From JAWPMT01 sp965242775 (GTDB taxonomy: Bacteria > Bacteroidota > Bacteroidia > Cytophagales > Cyclobacteriaceae), in the NCBI GenBank assembly GCA_965242775.1, contig CBDETI010000029.1:1-64000 (forward strand): a stretch of 64,000 nucleotides of DNA. Reading direction: 5' to 3'. How positions within the stretch are numbered: the first letter of the stretch is position 1; each line of letters opens with the position of its first letter. Below are positions 18,125-27,766 of this stretch, piece by piece. The position numbers and the translations under genes were made by a program. Under the pieces are notes generated by a model that was not told the origin of the DNA, made no database searches, and saw nothing but the letters and a program-made list of their open reading frames with translations.

Positions 18125-20266
18125 ATGTTACCTAATTTCAAACAAAAGACATTTAATCTTCCCGATGGCCGGGAAGTAACTATAGAAACCGGAAAACTCG
18201 CCAAGCAAGCCGATGGGTCAGCCGTTATTAAACTCGGCAATGCCATGCTCCTGGCTACGGTGGTTTCCGCCAAGAAAGCTGGCGAAAACGTTGATTTCCT
18301 GCCCCTATCTGTGGATTACCAGGAAAAATTCGCCGCTGCCGGCAAAATTCCAGGTGGCTTCCTGAAAAGAGAGGGGAAACTTTCCGATTATGAAGTGTTG
18401 ATCTGCCGCCTGGTGGACCGAGCGCTACGCCCACTATTTCCATCGGACTATCACGCCGATACCCAGGTGATGATCTCCTTGATCTCAGCAGATGAGACTG
18501 TGATGCCAGATGCATTGGCCGCATTAGCCGCTTCCTCGGCTATAGCCGTATCAGATATCCCTTTTCACGGGCCTATCTCGGAAGTAAGAGTAGTCAAGCA
18601 CGAAGGCAGCTACAAGATCAATCCTACACCCGAGGAAATGGCTGAAGCGACATTGGACCTCATTGTCGCCGCGGACAAAGACAATATCATGATGGTCGAA
18701 GGGGAAATGAAAGAGGCGCAAGAGGAAGAGATGATTGAGGCTCTCCAGGCAGCGCATGAAGCCATCAAAGTACAATGTCAAGCACAAGCTGAACTTGCCG
18801 AGGAGGTTGGATCCGAAGAAAAAAGAGAATACAGCCACGAAAATCACGATGAGGAGTTGTTGGCGAAGATCAAAGAATTTGCTTATGACAAGGCATATGC
18901 TGTAGCCAAAGAAGGGCAAGCTGACAAGAAGAAAAGAAAAGAAGGTTTCGAAGCTATTCACGAGGAGTTCGAAGCAAGCTTACCCGAAGAGCATGAATAT
19001 GATCCCTTCTTAATTGGTAAGTATTTCCATGATGTCGAAAAAGAAGCGGTCAGAAATTGTGTACTGGATACCAAAGTCAGACTCGATGGGCGACAGACTG
19101 ATGAGATTCGGCCTATTTGGGGAGAAGTGGATTACTTACCCTCAGCTCATGGCTCCGCAGTATTTACCAGGGGAGAAACACAGTCGATTACCAGTGTAAC
19201 CCTGGGATCTAAACTCGACGAGCAGATGATTGACGGAGCCATGATCTCCGGATACAACAAGTTCATCCTGCATTACAACTTCCCCGCATTTTCCACTGGT
19301 GAAACCCGCCCCAACAGAGGCCCCGGAAGAAGAGAAGTTGGTCATGGGAATCTAGCCATGAGGGCGCTAAAGCCAATGGTGCCTTCTGGTGATGACAATC
19401 CATATACCATTAGAGTAGTTTCGGATATACTGGAATCAAACGGATCCTCCTCCATGGCTACGGTATGTGCCGGAACCATGGCTCTGATGGATGCGGGCAT
19501 CAAAATCAAAGCGCCAGTATCCGGTATCGCGATGGGCATGATCTCAGATGCCGAAACAGGTAGATATGCGATCCTCTCAGATATCCTAGGAGATGAAGAT
19601 CATCTTGGCGATATGGATTTTAAAGTGACAGGAACTACCGAAGGTATCACGGCCTGCCAGATGGACATCAAAGTAGATGGCTTATCCTTTGAAGTGCTTA
19701 AGGAGGCATTGGAACAAGCGAAAAAAGGTCGACTTCACATCTTGGAGAAAATCAATGAGGTTATCACTGAACCAAGGGAAGAACTCAAGCCAAGTGCACC
19801 TAGGCTGATCTCCATGGTCATTGATCGCGACATGATAGGAGCTGTCATAGGGCCTGGAGGAAAAGTAGTGCAAGAGATTCAAAGAGAAACTGGTGCCACA
19901 GTCGTCATTGAAGAAAATGACAAAGGCGGATTGGTCAACATCTTCGCCAGTAACAAAGAAGTACTCGACAAGGCGCACAATTGGGTTAAGGGAATCGTGG
20001 CTACGCCAGAGGTTGGCGAAGTTTACGATGGTAAAGTGAAATCGATCATGCCATTCGGTGCATTCATTGAGTTCATGCCAGGCAAAGAAGGCTTATTGCA
20101 CATTTCAGAGATTAAATGGGAGCGTATCGAAAAGATGGATGGCGTACTGGAAGTTGGTGAAGAAGTAAAAATTAAACTTCTTGAAATTGACAAAAAAACT
20201 GGCAAATTCCGTCTTTCTCGCAAGGCACTACTCCCCAGACCGGAACGACCCAAGAAGGCAGAGTAA
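18125..20266 (+). CDS. pnp: Polynucleotide phosphorylase
   Basis: 713 residues, the usual length. The order is RNase PH domain 1 (about 10-140, KIPGGFLKREGKLSDYEVL), the alpha-helical linker (240-310), and RNase PH domain 2 (about 320-460) with GSAVFTRGETQSITSVTLG, FPAFSTGETRPNRGPGRREVGHG and the active-site region MDFKVTGTTEGITACQMDIK. A KH domain (RDMIGAVIGPGGKVVQEIQRETG) and an S1 domain (GEVYDGKVKSIMPFGAFIEFMPGKEGLLHISEI) follow. It degrades RNA 3' to 5' by phosphorolysis and is part of the RNA decay machinery. Confidence 0.98.
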   Translation: MLPNFKQKTFNLPDGREVTIETGKLAKQADGSAVIKLGNAMLLATVVSAKKAGENVDFLPLSVDYQEKFAAAGKIPGGFLKREGKLSDYEVLICRLVDRALRPLFPSDYHADTQVMISLISADETVMPDALAALAASSAIAVSDIPFHGPISEVRVVKHEGSYKINPTPEEMAEATLDLIVAADKDNIMMVEGEMKEAQEEEMIEALQAAHEAIKVQCQAQAELAEEVGSEEKREYSHENHDEELLAKIKEFAYDKAYAVAKEGQADKKKRKEGFEAIHEEFEASLPEEHEYDPFLIGKYFHDVEKEAVRNCVLDTKVRLDGRQTDEIRPIWGEVDYLPSAHGSAVFTRGETQSITSVTLGSKLDEQMIDGAMISGYNKFILHYNFPAFSTGETRPNRGPGRREVGHGNLAMRALKPMVPSGDDNPYTIRVVSDILESNGSSSMATVCAGTMALMDAGIKIKAPVSGIAMGMISDAETGRYAILSDILGDEDHLGDMDFKVTGTTEGITACQMDIKVDGLSFEVLKEALEQAKKGRLHILEKINEVITEPREELKPSAPRLISMVIDRDMIGAVIGPGGKVVQEIQRETGATVVIEENDKGGLVNIFASNKEVLDKAHNWVKGIVATPEVGEVYDGKVKSIMPFGAFIEFMPGKEGLLHISEIKWERIEKMDGVLEVGEEVKIKLLEIDKKTGKFRLSRKALLPRPERPKKAE

Positions 20267-20355
20267 GGCCGGAGACAATTTGTTTCTTTATCGAGAATTA
20301 ACAAATCCTATGAAAAGGGATTAACGTTAGTTTCGTAAATTATAGGATATAGGTT

Positions 20356-21312
20356 ATGAGTGAGAAAGTTCAAGTATTGATTATCGGTTCAGGGCCTGCG
20401 GGCTACACCGCAGCAATTTACGCTGCCAGAGCAGGTCTAAAGCCAGTTTTGTACCAGGGTGGGCAACCAGGTGGTCAATTGACCATCACCACCGATGTAG
20501 AAAACTACCCCGGATATCCGGAAGGTATCATGGGGCCACAAATGATGGTAGACTTTCAAAAGCAGGCAGAGAGATTCGGCACGGACATCCGATATGGGAT
20601 GATCACTGGTGTGGACTTTTCAGCGTGGCCGTTGAAGGCGACCGTCGACGAGAAAGAGGAAATTGAGGCCGAGACCGTGATTATTTCCACCGGCGCATCA
20701 GCCAAGTGGCTAGGCCTTGAAAGTGAAGAAAGGTTGAATGGTAAAGGTGTTTCGGCCTGTGCCGTCTGCGACGGTTTCTTTTTCAAGGGTCAGGATGTGG
20801 TAATTGTTGGCGCTGGTGATACAGCTGCGGAAGAGGCAACTTATTTATCCAAACTAGCCAACAAAGTATACATGCTGGTGAGGAGAGATGAGATGCGAGC
20901 CTCAAAAATTATGCAGCAAAGGGTGATGAATGCACCTAATATTGAGGTTTTGTGGAACTCAGAGACAGAAGAGGTACTGGGCACAGATGAAGTGGAAGCC
21001 GTCCGAGTTGTGAATAACAAAACTGGCGAGAAAACAGAGATCAAAGCACAAGGTTTCTTTGTAGCCATCGGCCATCAGCCAAATACCGGAATTTTCGAAA
21101 ACTGGCTAGATATGGACGAGAGTGGATACATTAAGACCATTCCCGGATCCAGTAAAACAAATATACCGGGCGTATTCGCAACTGGTGATGCCCAGGACAA
21201 AATATACAGACAGGCGGTCACGGCAGCAGGTAGTGGATGTATGGGTGCGCTGGACGCTGAGAAATTCTTGGCTGAGAAAGAACTGGAGCTCCAATCCGAA
21301 GCGCTAGCCTAA
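20356..21312 (+). CDS. trxB: Thioredoxin-disulfide reductase
   Basis: 318 residues. FAD-binding GSGPAGYTAAIYAARAG at the start, a redox-active CAVC (Cys135, Cys138) in KGVSACAVCDGFF, an NADPH-binding GAGDTAAEEATYL with downstream RRDEMRA, and the C-terminal FAD motif GVFATGDAQDKIYRQAVTAAGSGCMGA. This is the low-molecular-weight bacterial type, which reduces thioredoxin with NADPH. The next gene makes bacillithiol, so the neighbourhood has a thiol-redox theme, but a terminator separates the two. Confidence 0.97.
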   Translation: MSEKVQVLIIGSGPAGYTAAIYAARAGLKPVLYQGGQPGGQLTITTDVENYPGYPEGIMGPQMMVDFQKQAERFGTDIRYGMITGVDFSAWPLKATVDEKEEIEAETVIISTGASAKWLGLESEERLNGKGVSACAVCDGFFFKGQDVVIVGAGDTAAEEATYLSKLANKVYMLVRRDEMRASKIMQQRVMNAPNIEVLWNSETEEVLGTDEVEAVRVVNNKTGEKTEIKAQGFFVAIGHQPNTGIFENWLDMDESGYIKTIPGSSKTNIPGVFATGDAQDKIYRQAVTAAGSGCMGALDAEKFLAEKELELQSEALA

Positions 21313-21331
21313 GAAAACGGACAAAACAGTA

Positions 21332-21359
21332 GGCTCGCTCGTATAGCGGGCCTTTTTTT
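21332..21359 (+). terminator. Rho-independent terminator after trxB
   Basis: GGCTCGCT (21332-21339) pairs with AGCGGGCC (21345-21352) with one T-G pair and a 5-nt loop. It is followed by seven T. It ends 12 bp before the bshB1 start. Confidence 0.85.
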
Positions 21360-21371
21360 ATCTTACCAATC

Positions 21372-22091
21372 ATGAATAAGGTAGACATTTTGGCCATTGT
21401 GGCCCACCCCGATGATGTGGAGTTGGCAACGGCTGGAACACTTATATCACACATTCAACAAGGCTACTCCGCAGGCATTATAGACCTTACAAAAGGAGAA
21501 ATGGGCACACGCGGAACGCCGGAACAACGACTCCAGGAGGCGCAAGATGCTGCTGCCATTATCGGGGCTAAATTCCGCGCTAACCTTGGGTTACCTGATG
21601 CGTTCTTCAGCAACGACAAGGAAACCCAGTTAAAGGTCATGACCGCAATTCGTGCCTGCCAGCCAGAGATTGTGATTACCAACGCTCCTTATGATAGACA
21701 TCCCGATCATGGAAGGGCGGCCAAATTGGTTGAGGAATCTTTCTTCAAATCAGGTTTGAAAATGATTGAGACGCAAGCTGATGGTAAATCACAGGAGGCA
21801 TGGCGACCAAAGAAGTTGTATCACATGATTCAGAGTGTGAGCCTGGAACCCGATTTCATCGTGGACATCTCATCCGTTCACGACCAAAAAATAAAGGCTA
21901 TCAAAGCCTTCAAATCACAGTTTCACGACCCCAATAGCGACGAACCGGAGACATATATCTCCAAACCTGAGTTTCTCAACATGATCGAAGCACGGGCCAT
22001 TGAGTACGGACATAGAATTGGTGCTCAGTATGGTGAAGGCTTTATCCAGAATCAGTTTATCGGAGTAAAGGACCTGTTCGATCTCATTTGA
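21372..22091 (+). CDS. bshB1: Bacillithiol biosynthesis deacetylase BshB1
   Basis: 239 residues of the GlcNAc-PI deacetylase (LmbE) family. Zinc-site motifs AHPDDVE (residues 11-17) and YDRHPDHGRA are present, as are the BshB1-type segments DLTKGEMGTRGTPEQRLQEA and YGHRIGAQYGEGF. It removes acetate from GlcNAc-malate in bacillithiol synthesis. bshA and bshC are not in the window. The last 8 bp overlap the convergent glycosyltransferase gene. Confidence 0.95.
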   Translation: MNKVDILAIVAHPDDVELATAGTLISHIQQGYSAGIIDLTKGEMGTRGTPEQRLQEAQDAAAIIGAKFRANLGLPDAFFSNDKETQLKVMTAIRACQPEIVITNAPYDRHPDHGRAAKLVEESFFKSGLKMIETQADGKSQEAWRPKKLYHMIQSVSLEPDFIVDISSVHDQKIKAIKAFKSQFHDPNSDEPETYISKPEFLNMIEARAIEYGHRIGAQYGEGFIQNQFIGVKDLFDLI

Positions 22092-23292
22092 CGGGCCCGA
22101 AAGCCCGATCAAAACTTCGGATTTGTTCTAGCTTTTCACGATCATTTGCCCTTTCAAATGACAATTGCCAATATTTGGAATCGAGGGCCTCAAGAGCAAG
22201 CTCTAAAGCTACGTTAGGGTAATAGTTGTCACGCGCGAAGTGAATGTATTTTAACACCTTGAATCCATCCCACCATCCAAAAAAGTGCTGCTGAAAAGTG
22301 CTGAAAGAATTGCTGCTGGTCCTTATTCTTACCAGGTCCTCTGAAAAATCACTGTGTCTATAAAAAGCATCAACAGACCTGGGCACCGTAAATTCCTCCC
22401 CAACATAATACTTGCGCACCTGCGAAAACACCGCTTTCAAATCTTCAAAGCCGCGAGGGTCGTACACAGTATATACTTCCAAAGCCTTTATTTTTTCAAT
22501 GGCATGACCGGTACCAAAAGGAACCCTATTGGAAACTCGGGATGAGGGAAATACGGTTGCCGAATTAATTTCTCTAAAGTCGCCCAGCGCTATCACCTTA
22601 TGAAGAAAATAAAAATCCTCCCCGGCTTTTCGCGTATTCATTCCTCCCTGACGTTTGTAAATGTCACTTCTTACTGCCATGCAGGAACCCAGGGTTTGAT
22701 GTGCGTAAGGAAACCCGGCATACCTCAGGCCAGATATATAGTACCGTAAGAAAAGTTCATATTGAATAATCTCCGGGTTGTCCAGTGGATGCTCAAAAAA
22801 AGTGATGGCTGCTTTAGTCCCGGTATCCTCAAAAGCAGCATGGACTTCTGTCAAAAAGTTGTCGGAGCAGGTACAATCTGCATCGAAGCAAACAATTACG
22901 CCGTTCGCTTCGATTCTTGCAAACAGCCGCGCGGCCTCATCCATCAGTACTTTCCTGGCAAGTCCGACACCAGCCTTTTTTGCCGTGAAAGCATGACGTT
23001 GAAAGGTTAGTTGAAATCCGGCAGGCACCTCTAGTGAGCTTAATGCATCAAGTGACTTTTGGTTCGAATTAGATACTGACGCTGAAGCTTCTTCAGGCTC
23101 GTTGATAAGTACCAGGATCAACACTGAGCAAGGCGGCAACCGGCAATTAAACAAAGATGCCACAGCCAGTTCGACCGCAGGCTCGTTATAGGAAGGAATC
23201 GTTACGATAAGTCGGGTGTCTTCGGGTATGGCTACATCACGGAATACGGCCTCCTGGTAAGCATATCGCTCGAAATAAACGTCCTTCTTCAA
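22084..23292 (-). CDS. Family 2 glycosyltransferase
   Basis: 402 residues. The GT-A start (RLIVTIPSYNEPAVELAVASLFNC), the metal-binding DxD (VCFDADCTCSDNF), and a later GSCMAVRSDIYKRQGGMNTRKAGEDFYFLHK with the ED acid motif mark a GT2 enzyme. There is no transmembrane helix, so it is cytosolic or peripheral. The acceptor is unknown; cell-surface glycan synthesis is the usual role. The gene starts 9 bp after the pdxH stop and is likely co-transcribed with it. Confidence 0.8.
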   Translation of the reverse strand: MKKDVYFERYAYQEAVFRDVAIPEDTRLIVTIPSYNEPAVELAVASLFNCRLPPCSVLILVLINEPEEASASVSNSNQKSLDALSSLEVPAGFQLTFQRHAFTAKKAGVGLARKVLMDEAARLFARIEANGVIVCFDADCTCSDNFLTEVHAAFEDTGTKAAITFFEHPLDNPEIIQYELFLRYYISGLRYAGFPYAHQTLGSCMAVRSDIYKRQGGMNTRKAGEDFYFLHKVIALGDFREINSATVFPSSRVSNRVPFGTGHAIEKIKALEVYTVYDPRGFEDLKAVFSQVRKYYVGEEFTVPRSVDAFYRHSDFSEDLVRIRTSSNSFSTFQQHFFGWWDGFKVLKYIHFARDNYYPNVALELALEALDSKYWQLSFERANDREKLEQIRSFDRAFGPVK

Positions 23293-23301
23293 CTTTACGG
23301 C

Positions 23302-23940
23302 TTAAGGTGAAAGACGGTCCAGCTTCCATTGACTGTCGTCCAGTTTATATTGTATGCGGTCATGAAGCCTGTTCTTTCTGCCCTGCCAAAACTCAAAATA
23401 ATCCGGTTCTATAAGATAACCACCCCAGAAATCCGGCAGCGGTACTTTACCTTCCTTGAATTTCTGTTTCATCTCGGCAAGCTTGGATTCCAACAAACTC
23501 CGAGTAGATATTATCTGACTTTGCTGCGATACCCACGCTCCCAGCTGGCTTCCGATCGGTCTGGATGCGAAATATTTCAAAGATTCGGCTTTTGAAATTC
23601 TTTTCACCTTACCGGCTACCATCACCTGGCGCTCCAACGGATACCAGGGAAAAAGAACCGATACGCGAGGATTTGCCTCGATATGCTGCGCCTTCCTGCT
23701 TTTGTAGTTGGTATAAAACACAATCCCACGCTGATCGAGGGCTTTCATCAAAACCGTACGCTGAAATGGTCCCTCCTCTCCCACCGTCGATAACACCATG
23801 GCATTTGGCTCCAAAACCTCCGCAGAAACCGCCTCATCAAACCAACGACGAAACTGCTCATGTGGATTCTGGTCGACCGACTCCTCGGTTAATTCAGCCC
23901 TAGCATATTCTTCTCGTAACGAAGCGATATCCATTGTCAT
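23302..23940 (-). CDS. pdxH: Pyridoxamine 5'-phosphate oxidase
   Basis: 212 residues. The N-terminal REEY motif and then PNAMVLSTVGEEGPFQRTVLMKALDQRGIVFYTNYKSRKAQ (FMN and substrate binding) match PdxH. So do ASRPIGSQLGAWVSQQSQII, DFWGGYLIEPDYFEFWQGRKNRLHDRI and the diagnostic C-terminal RLSP. It oxidises pyridoxine or pyridoxamine phosphate to pyridoxal phosphate with O2. A second ATG two codons in (23934) could be the start. It is divergent from miaE across a 54-bp gap. Confidence 0.97.
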   Translation of the reverse strand: MTMDIASLREEYARAELTEESVDQNPHEQFRRWFDEAVSAEVLEPNAMVLSTVGEEGPFQRTVLMKALDQRGIVFYTNYKSRKAQHIEANPRVSVLFPWYPLERQVMVAGKVKRISKAESLKYFASRPIGSQLGAWVSQQSQIISTRSLLESKLAEMKQKFKEGKVPLPDFWGGYLIEPDYFEFWQGRKNRLHDRIQYKLDDSQWKLDRLSP

Positions 23941-23968
23941 TTTGATAAGGTAAGCTGTTGGAAATAGT

Positions 23969-23976
23969 TATGTTTG
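23969..23976 (+). promoter_or_regulatory. Candidate -7 element for the miaE operon
   Basis: TATGTTTG fits the Bacteroidota -7 consensus TAnnTTTG exactly and lies 18 bp before the miaE ATG. No well-spaced -33 TTTG is obvious; the nearest TTTG is 24 nt away. Confidence 0.4.
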
Positions 23977-23994
23977 GCTTCCAAAGATAGGTGA

Positions 23995-24579
23995 ATGCAA
24001 TATAGAATTACGCTTACCGAACCAAGCCCAAACGCCTGGATCGACGCGGTAATGGATGATTTTGATTCTTTTTTACAGGATCATGCCAACTGCGAGCGAA
24101 AAGCGTCTTCCATGGCAATGAGTTTTGTTGCCAAATATCCGGACCGGAAGGAAATTTTGGCCGAGTTGATCGACACAGGAATCGAAGAACTTGAACATTT
24201 CAAACAGGTTTACGAAATACTCAAATCCAGGAATGTCCCCTTGCCTCATGAAATTGGCCAAGACCATTATGTCAAGGATTTACTCGACTTTTGTAGATCT
24301 GGCAGGGAAGAGCGATTCATGGATAGGCTGTTATTGGCTTCCTTGGTGGAAACAAGAGGAGCTGAAAGGTTTAAGCTGGTATATGAAGCGCTGGAAAACC
24401 CTGGCTTAAAAAGCTTCTATCACGAACTTTGGGCTTCTGAAGCAAGACATGGAGAAATATTTGTAAAAATGGCACTGACATATTTTGACGAAACCCCTGT
24501 ATATCAGCGATTGGAAGCCATGACCACATATGAAGGAAACATTATCAAAAATTTACCTATCAGGCCTGCATTACATTAG
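23995..24579 (+). CDS. miaE: tRNA-(ms2io6A)-hydroxylase MiaE-like di-iron protein
   Basis: 194 residues, all helical, of the ferritin-like MiaE family. Characteristic segments are FLQDHANCERKASSMAMSFVAKYPD, GIEELEHFKQVYEI, ASLVETRGAERFKLVYEAL and YHELWASEARHGEIFVKMA. Their Glu and His residues (ExxH, EARH) form the di-iron site. It hydroxylates the isopentenyl group on tRNA A37. It is the first gene of a run with yqgE, which starts 5 bp after its stop. Confidence 0.93.
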   Translation: MQYRITLTEPSPNAWIDAVMDDFDSFLQDHANCERKASSMAMSFVAKYPDRKEILAELIDTGIEELEHFKQVYEILKSRNVPLPHEIGQDHYVKDLLDFCRSGREERFMDRLLLASLVETRGAERFKLVYEALENPGLKSFYHELWASEARHGEIFVKMALTYFDETPVYQRLEAMTTYEGNIIKNLPIRPALH

Positions 24580-24584
24580 CATAT

Positions 24585-25170
24585 ATGGATTATTTCTCCT
24601 CCGACAAATTAATCGAACCCTCAAAAGGGGACTTGCTGATCTCCGAACCCTACCTGCCAGATCCCAATTTTGACCGGACCGTTGTACTGATATGTGAGCA
24701 TGATGAGAACGGCACTTTGGGTTATGTCTTAAACAAAAATTCGGGGGTGCAACTTTCAGAGGCCGTAGATGAAGTGGACAACTCTTTCGACGCTGAACTC
24801 TACATCGGAGGTCCGGTACAGAAGGATAGTTTGCATTTTCTGCATCGAAAATCCTCCAGAATCGGCATCAGAGCGGGAAATTTTGGAGGGAGTATTCTGG
24901 GCCGGGGGGTTCGAAGAGCTACTTTTTAAGATCAATACCAAGCAAGTCCAGTCGCAAGACTTAAAGTTTTTCTTAGGTTATTCAGGATGGGTCACCTGGC
25001 CAGTTGTTAGAAGAATTAGAACAGAAGTCCTGGATTGTCTATCAGGGTGTGGATGCCGGTTTGATATTTGATATTCCGGCCGCGAACAAATGTGGCGAGA
25101 AGTACTGCGACGTATGGGTGGAAAATATCGCGTAATCGCTGGTTACCCGGAAGACCCACGTCTCAATTAG
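24585..25170 (+). pseudogene. yqgE: YqgE/AlgH family gene with three frameshifts
   Basis: The first frame (from 24585) gives GDLLISEPYLPDPNFDRTVVLICEH and TLGYVLNKNSG, clear YqgE. After about 24870 the protein continues one frame over (REILEGVFWAGGFEELLFKI, KFFLGYSGW). At the GGG of 24988-24995 it shifts again (PGQLLEELEQKSWIVYQG). At the AAA of 25088-25090 a missing base moves it once more to the normal end, MWREVLRRMGGKYRVIAGYPEDPRLN, stop at 25168-25170. The joined product would be about 195 residues, close to the family length. Every segment is well conserved and no in-frame nonsense codon is seen, which fits base-calling errors better than decay. Confidence 0.85.
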
Positions 25171-25194
25171 TCTGAGATATCCTAGGCGATTTAT

Positions 25195-25202
25195 TAATTT
25201 TG
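25195..25202 (+). promoter_or_regulatory. Candidate -7 element for the DUF349 gene
   Basis: TAATTTTG matches TAnnTTTG exactly, 34 bp before the ATG at 25236 and after the yqgE stop. No clear -33 partner was found. Confidence 0.4.
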
Positions 25203-25235
25203 AATTTCCTAGCAGGAGAAGAAGTAGGAAAAATT

Positions 25236-27411
25236 ATGGATTTGGAGAAAAATGTTCCGGAGAGCGAGGAAAAACCTCGAGTCTACGGATGTAAGTCAGC
25301 AGCAAGCTGAAAACGATGTATCTAACAATAACCCCGAGGAACCGCAAGCAGTTGAACCAGCCGCTCTGGAAGATGAAGTCGATCAGGAAGTCGTAAGTTC
25401 ATCCGAATCGTCAGTCACCAACAATGAATCGGATTCCGCACCAGTTGATGGCGAGGTGATAGCTGAAGCCGAGGGTGGGTACCGATGCTAGTGCTCAGGT
25501 AGTCTCCGAGGAAATTCAAACCAAAGAAGGCCAGGAAGATGCGCCCAGTGCGGAAGCTGTCGAAGCTCCAGAACAGGCAGCCGATATCAACCCAGAAGAA
25601 GTCGAAAAAACGAATCCTGCAGAACCTGAAAGCCTGGTTTTCTACCAGCGAGGGCGAAGGATCTTCCGAGGACCGAGAAGACGAAGAAGAACACGAAGAA
25701 GAAGAAATTGACTATGAGCACCTGGATAAATCGGAGTTGCTCGAATTAATAACATCCCTAAGTAAAGAGGACGACCCAAAGCATTTTGACAAACATCTAA
25801 AACCCATCAAGGCAAGGTTCGATGATCTGTTTGAATCGGAGAGGAAAGTCGCGCTAGATAAATTTCTCGAGGAAGGCAATGAAGAAGGCGATTTCGAGTA
25901 CAAGGGAGATGAAACTTCTGTCAAGTTTCAGGATTATTACAATTTACTTAGAAGCAAAAGAGCCAATTACTACTCAGGGGCTGGAAAAAAGAAAGCAGGA
26001 TAATCTCAAGCACAAGGAGGAGATCCTGGAGCGAATCCGGGAATTGATTGATGGAGAGGAATCAGACGCTAGTATCAAAGCCGTTCGAGACCTACAAGAC
26101 GAATGGAAGAAAGTTGGACCGGTCCCAGGTCAACATAACAAAACCCTGTTGGGCAAATTACAATGCTTTATTGGATCGGTTTTATGATGCGAGGAGCATC
26201 TATTTTGAGCTCAAAGACCTTGATCGCAAGAAAAACCTTGACCAAAAATTAGAGGTCTGTGAACGTGCAGAAAAATTGGATGAGCTTGAAAACATCAAAG
26301 AGGCAGTTATTCAACTCAATGAGTTGCACGAAGAATTCAAACACATTGGACCCGTTCCACGAGACCAGCAAGAGCAAATTTGGCTGAGATTCAAAGCCGC
26401 TTCAGACAAAATCTATGTGAAAAGAAAAGATTTTGTTGATCATCTGAAAAAGTCCTTTGACGAAAACCTGGAAAAGAAAGTCGAACTAGCGGAAAAATTA
26501 GAGGCCTTTTCTCACATTCGATTCTGACAGGATCTCCAATTGGAACAAAAAGACCAAGGAAATCCAGGAAATACAACGCAAGTGGGAGGCGATCGGCGGG
26601 AGTACCTCGTCAACAAGCCAAAGAAATCAACAAACGCTTCTGGAGCGCCTTCAAGAAATTCTTTGCCAATAAAAGTGCGTTCTTCAAGAAATTCGATTCG
26701 CAACGGGAAGAAAATCTTGAAAAAAAGCGTCAATTGGTCCAACAGGCGGAGGAACTGAAAGAAAGCCAGGACTGGCAGGCCACAACCGAAGCCTTCAAGA
26801 AACTTCAAAGCAACTGGAAAGAAATTGGGCCCGTGCCCGAAAAATTCAGAAATACCATCTACGAAGAATTCAAAGCCGCTTGCGACCACTTTTTCAATCA
26901 ACGACGGGCTCAGAATAAGGAACAGGAACAGTCCTACGAAAAGAACTATGAGAAGAAGCAAGTGCTATGTGATCAGATCGAGCAATTAGCAAAGGGTAGT
27001 TCTATCAACTTAGAAGAGGTGTACGAACTGATTGACGAATATCATGATCTTGGTTTTGTGCCAAGAAACGTGATCAAAAAAGCTCAGACCAGGTTCAATG
27101 AAGTGACTGGGATGGTTATGAATTCCAGCAATCTTTCAGCTGAGGACCAAGAAGACTTTCGAATCAATATTGAGGTAGGTCGTTTGAAAGGTGGACCTCA
27201 TGGTGGCAAGAAACTTTTCCGAAAGGAAAATGCCCTGAAACGGAAAATTGAAAATCTGGAAAGCGACGTGAATACCTGGAAGACGAATATGGAATTTTTT
27301 GCTTCTTCGAAGGCAGCTGATCAATTGAAGAAGGATTTTGAAGAGAAGATCGTCAAAGCCACGGAAGAGTTGCAACAATTGCGAAAAGAACTTCGATTGA
27401 TCAGAAGTTAA
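25236..27411 (+). pseudogene. DUF349-repeat protein gene with seven single-base frameshifts
   Basis: Joined across frames this is a long, acidic then coiled-coil protein of about 720 residues, the normal layout of bacteroidotal DUF349 proteins. An N-terminal Glu-rich tail (about 1-150) is followed by repeated DUF349 units recognisable by WKKVGPVPG, FKHIGPVPR, WEAIGGVPR, WKEIGPVPEKFR and LGFVPRNVIKK. The frame moves by one near 25272, 25477, 25641, 25978, 26149, 26519 and 26598. In each case one extra base explains it, usually in a short homopolymer. From about 26600 to the stop at 27411 the frame is intact. The start is the ATG at 25236. Function of DUF349 proteins is poorly known. Confidence 0.85.
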
Positions 27412-27453
27412 GAAAAAGGGGACCGAATATTTTCTGAAATAAAAGCCTTATTC

Positions 27454-27461
27454 TATATTCG
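27454..27461 (+). promoter_or_regulatory. Candidate -7 element for tRNA-Thr
   Basis: TATATTCG is one mismatch from TAnnTTTG and lies 27 bp before the tRNA-Thr 5' end. The matching position upstream of each repeat unit reads TATTACCG, a further-degraded version. Confidence 0.35.
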
Positions 27462-27488
27462 CACTCGCTTTTAGATGAAAAGCAAAAA

Positions 27489-27563
<75 letters not shown>

Positions 27564-27574
27564 CTTCAAATTCA

Positions 27575-27603
27575 GGCAGTTACGAAAGTAGCTGCCTTTT
27601 TTT
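27575..27603 (+). terminator. Terminator after tRNA-Thr, repeated in every array unit
   Basis: GGCAGTTAC (27575-27583), loop GAAA, GTAGCTGCC (27588-27596) with one T-G pair, then seven T. The same hairpin with a T run recurs in the six modified units at the equivalent place; in the last one a base change weakens it (AGCTACC). Confidence 0.85.
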
Positions 27604-27661
27604 GTGGGCTTCGGGGCATGGAAATACCGAGCCTCCTATTACCGCACTTTCAAAGAAACAG

Positions 27662-27766
27662 GCCTCCGGAGCTTAGCGGCGGTTCGGCGATCCCATCCAG
27701 CAACTGACTTGTAATCAGTAGGTCATTGACGGTCCGCCGCTGCCGGTTCAATCCCGATAGGAGGCT
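27662..27766 (+). ncRNA. tRNA-Thr-like unit 1 of the array (representative; possibly transcribed)
   Basis: This is the first modified copy, 105 nt. It keeps the acceptor strands and the complete UGU anticodon arm but has no normal D-arm. AGCGGCGG upstream of the anticodon arm is complementary over eight bases to CCGCCGCT downstream of it, so the anticodon arm would sit on top of an added helix. Equivalent units lie at 27866-27970, 28070-28173, 28276-28379, 28480-28583 and 28685-28788. Transcription is inferred only from the terminator each carries. A functional tRNA is unlikely. Confidence 0.5.

Noticed and set aside
25236..27411. Programmed ribosomal frameshifting in the DUF349 gene
   Set aside because: Seven shifts of the same sign at unrelated sites, without slippery heptamers or a consistent downstream structure, do not fit programmed frameshifting.
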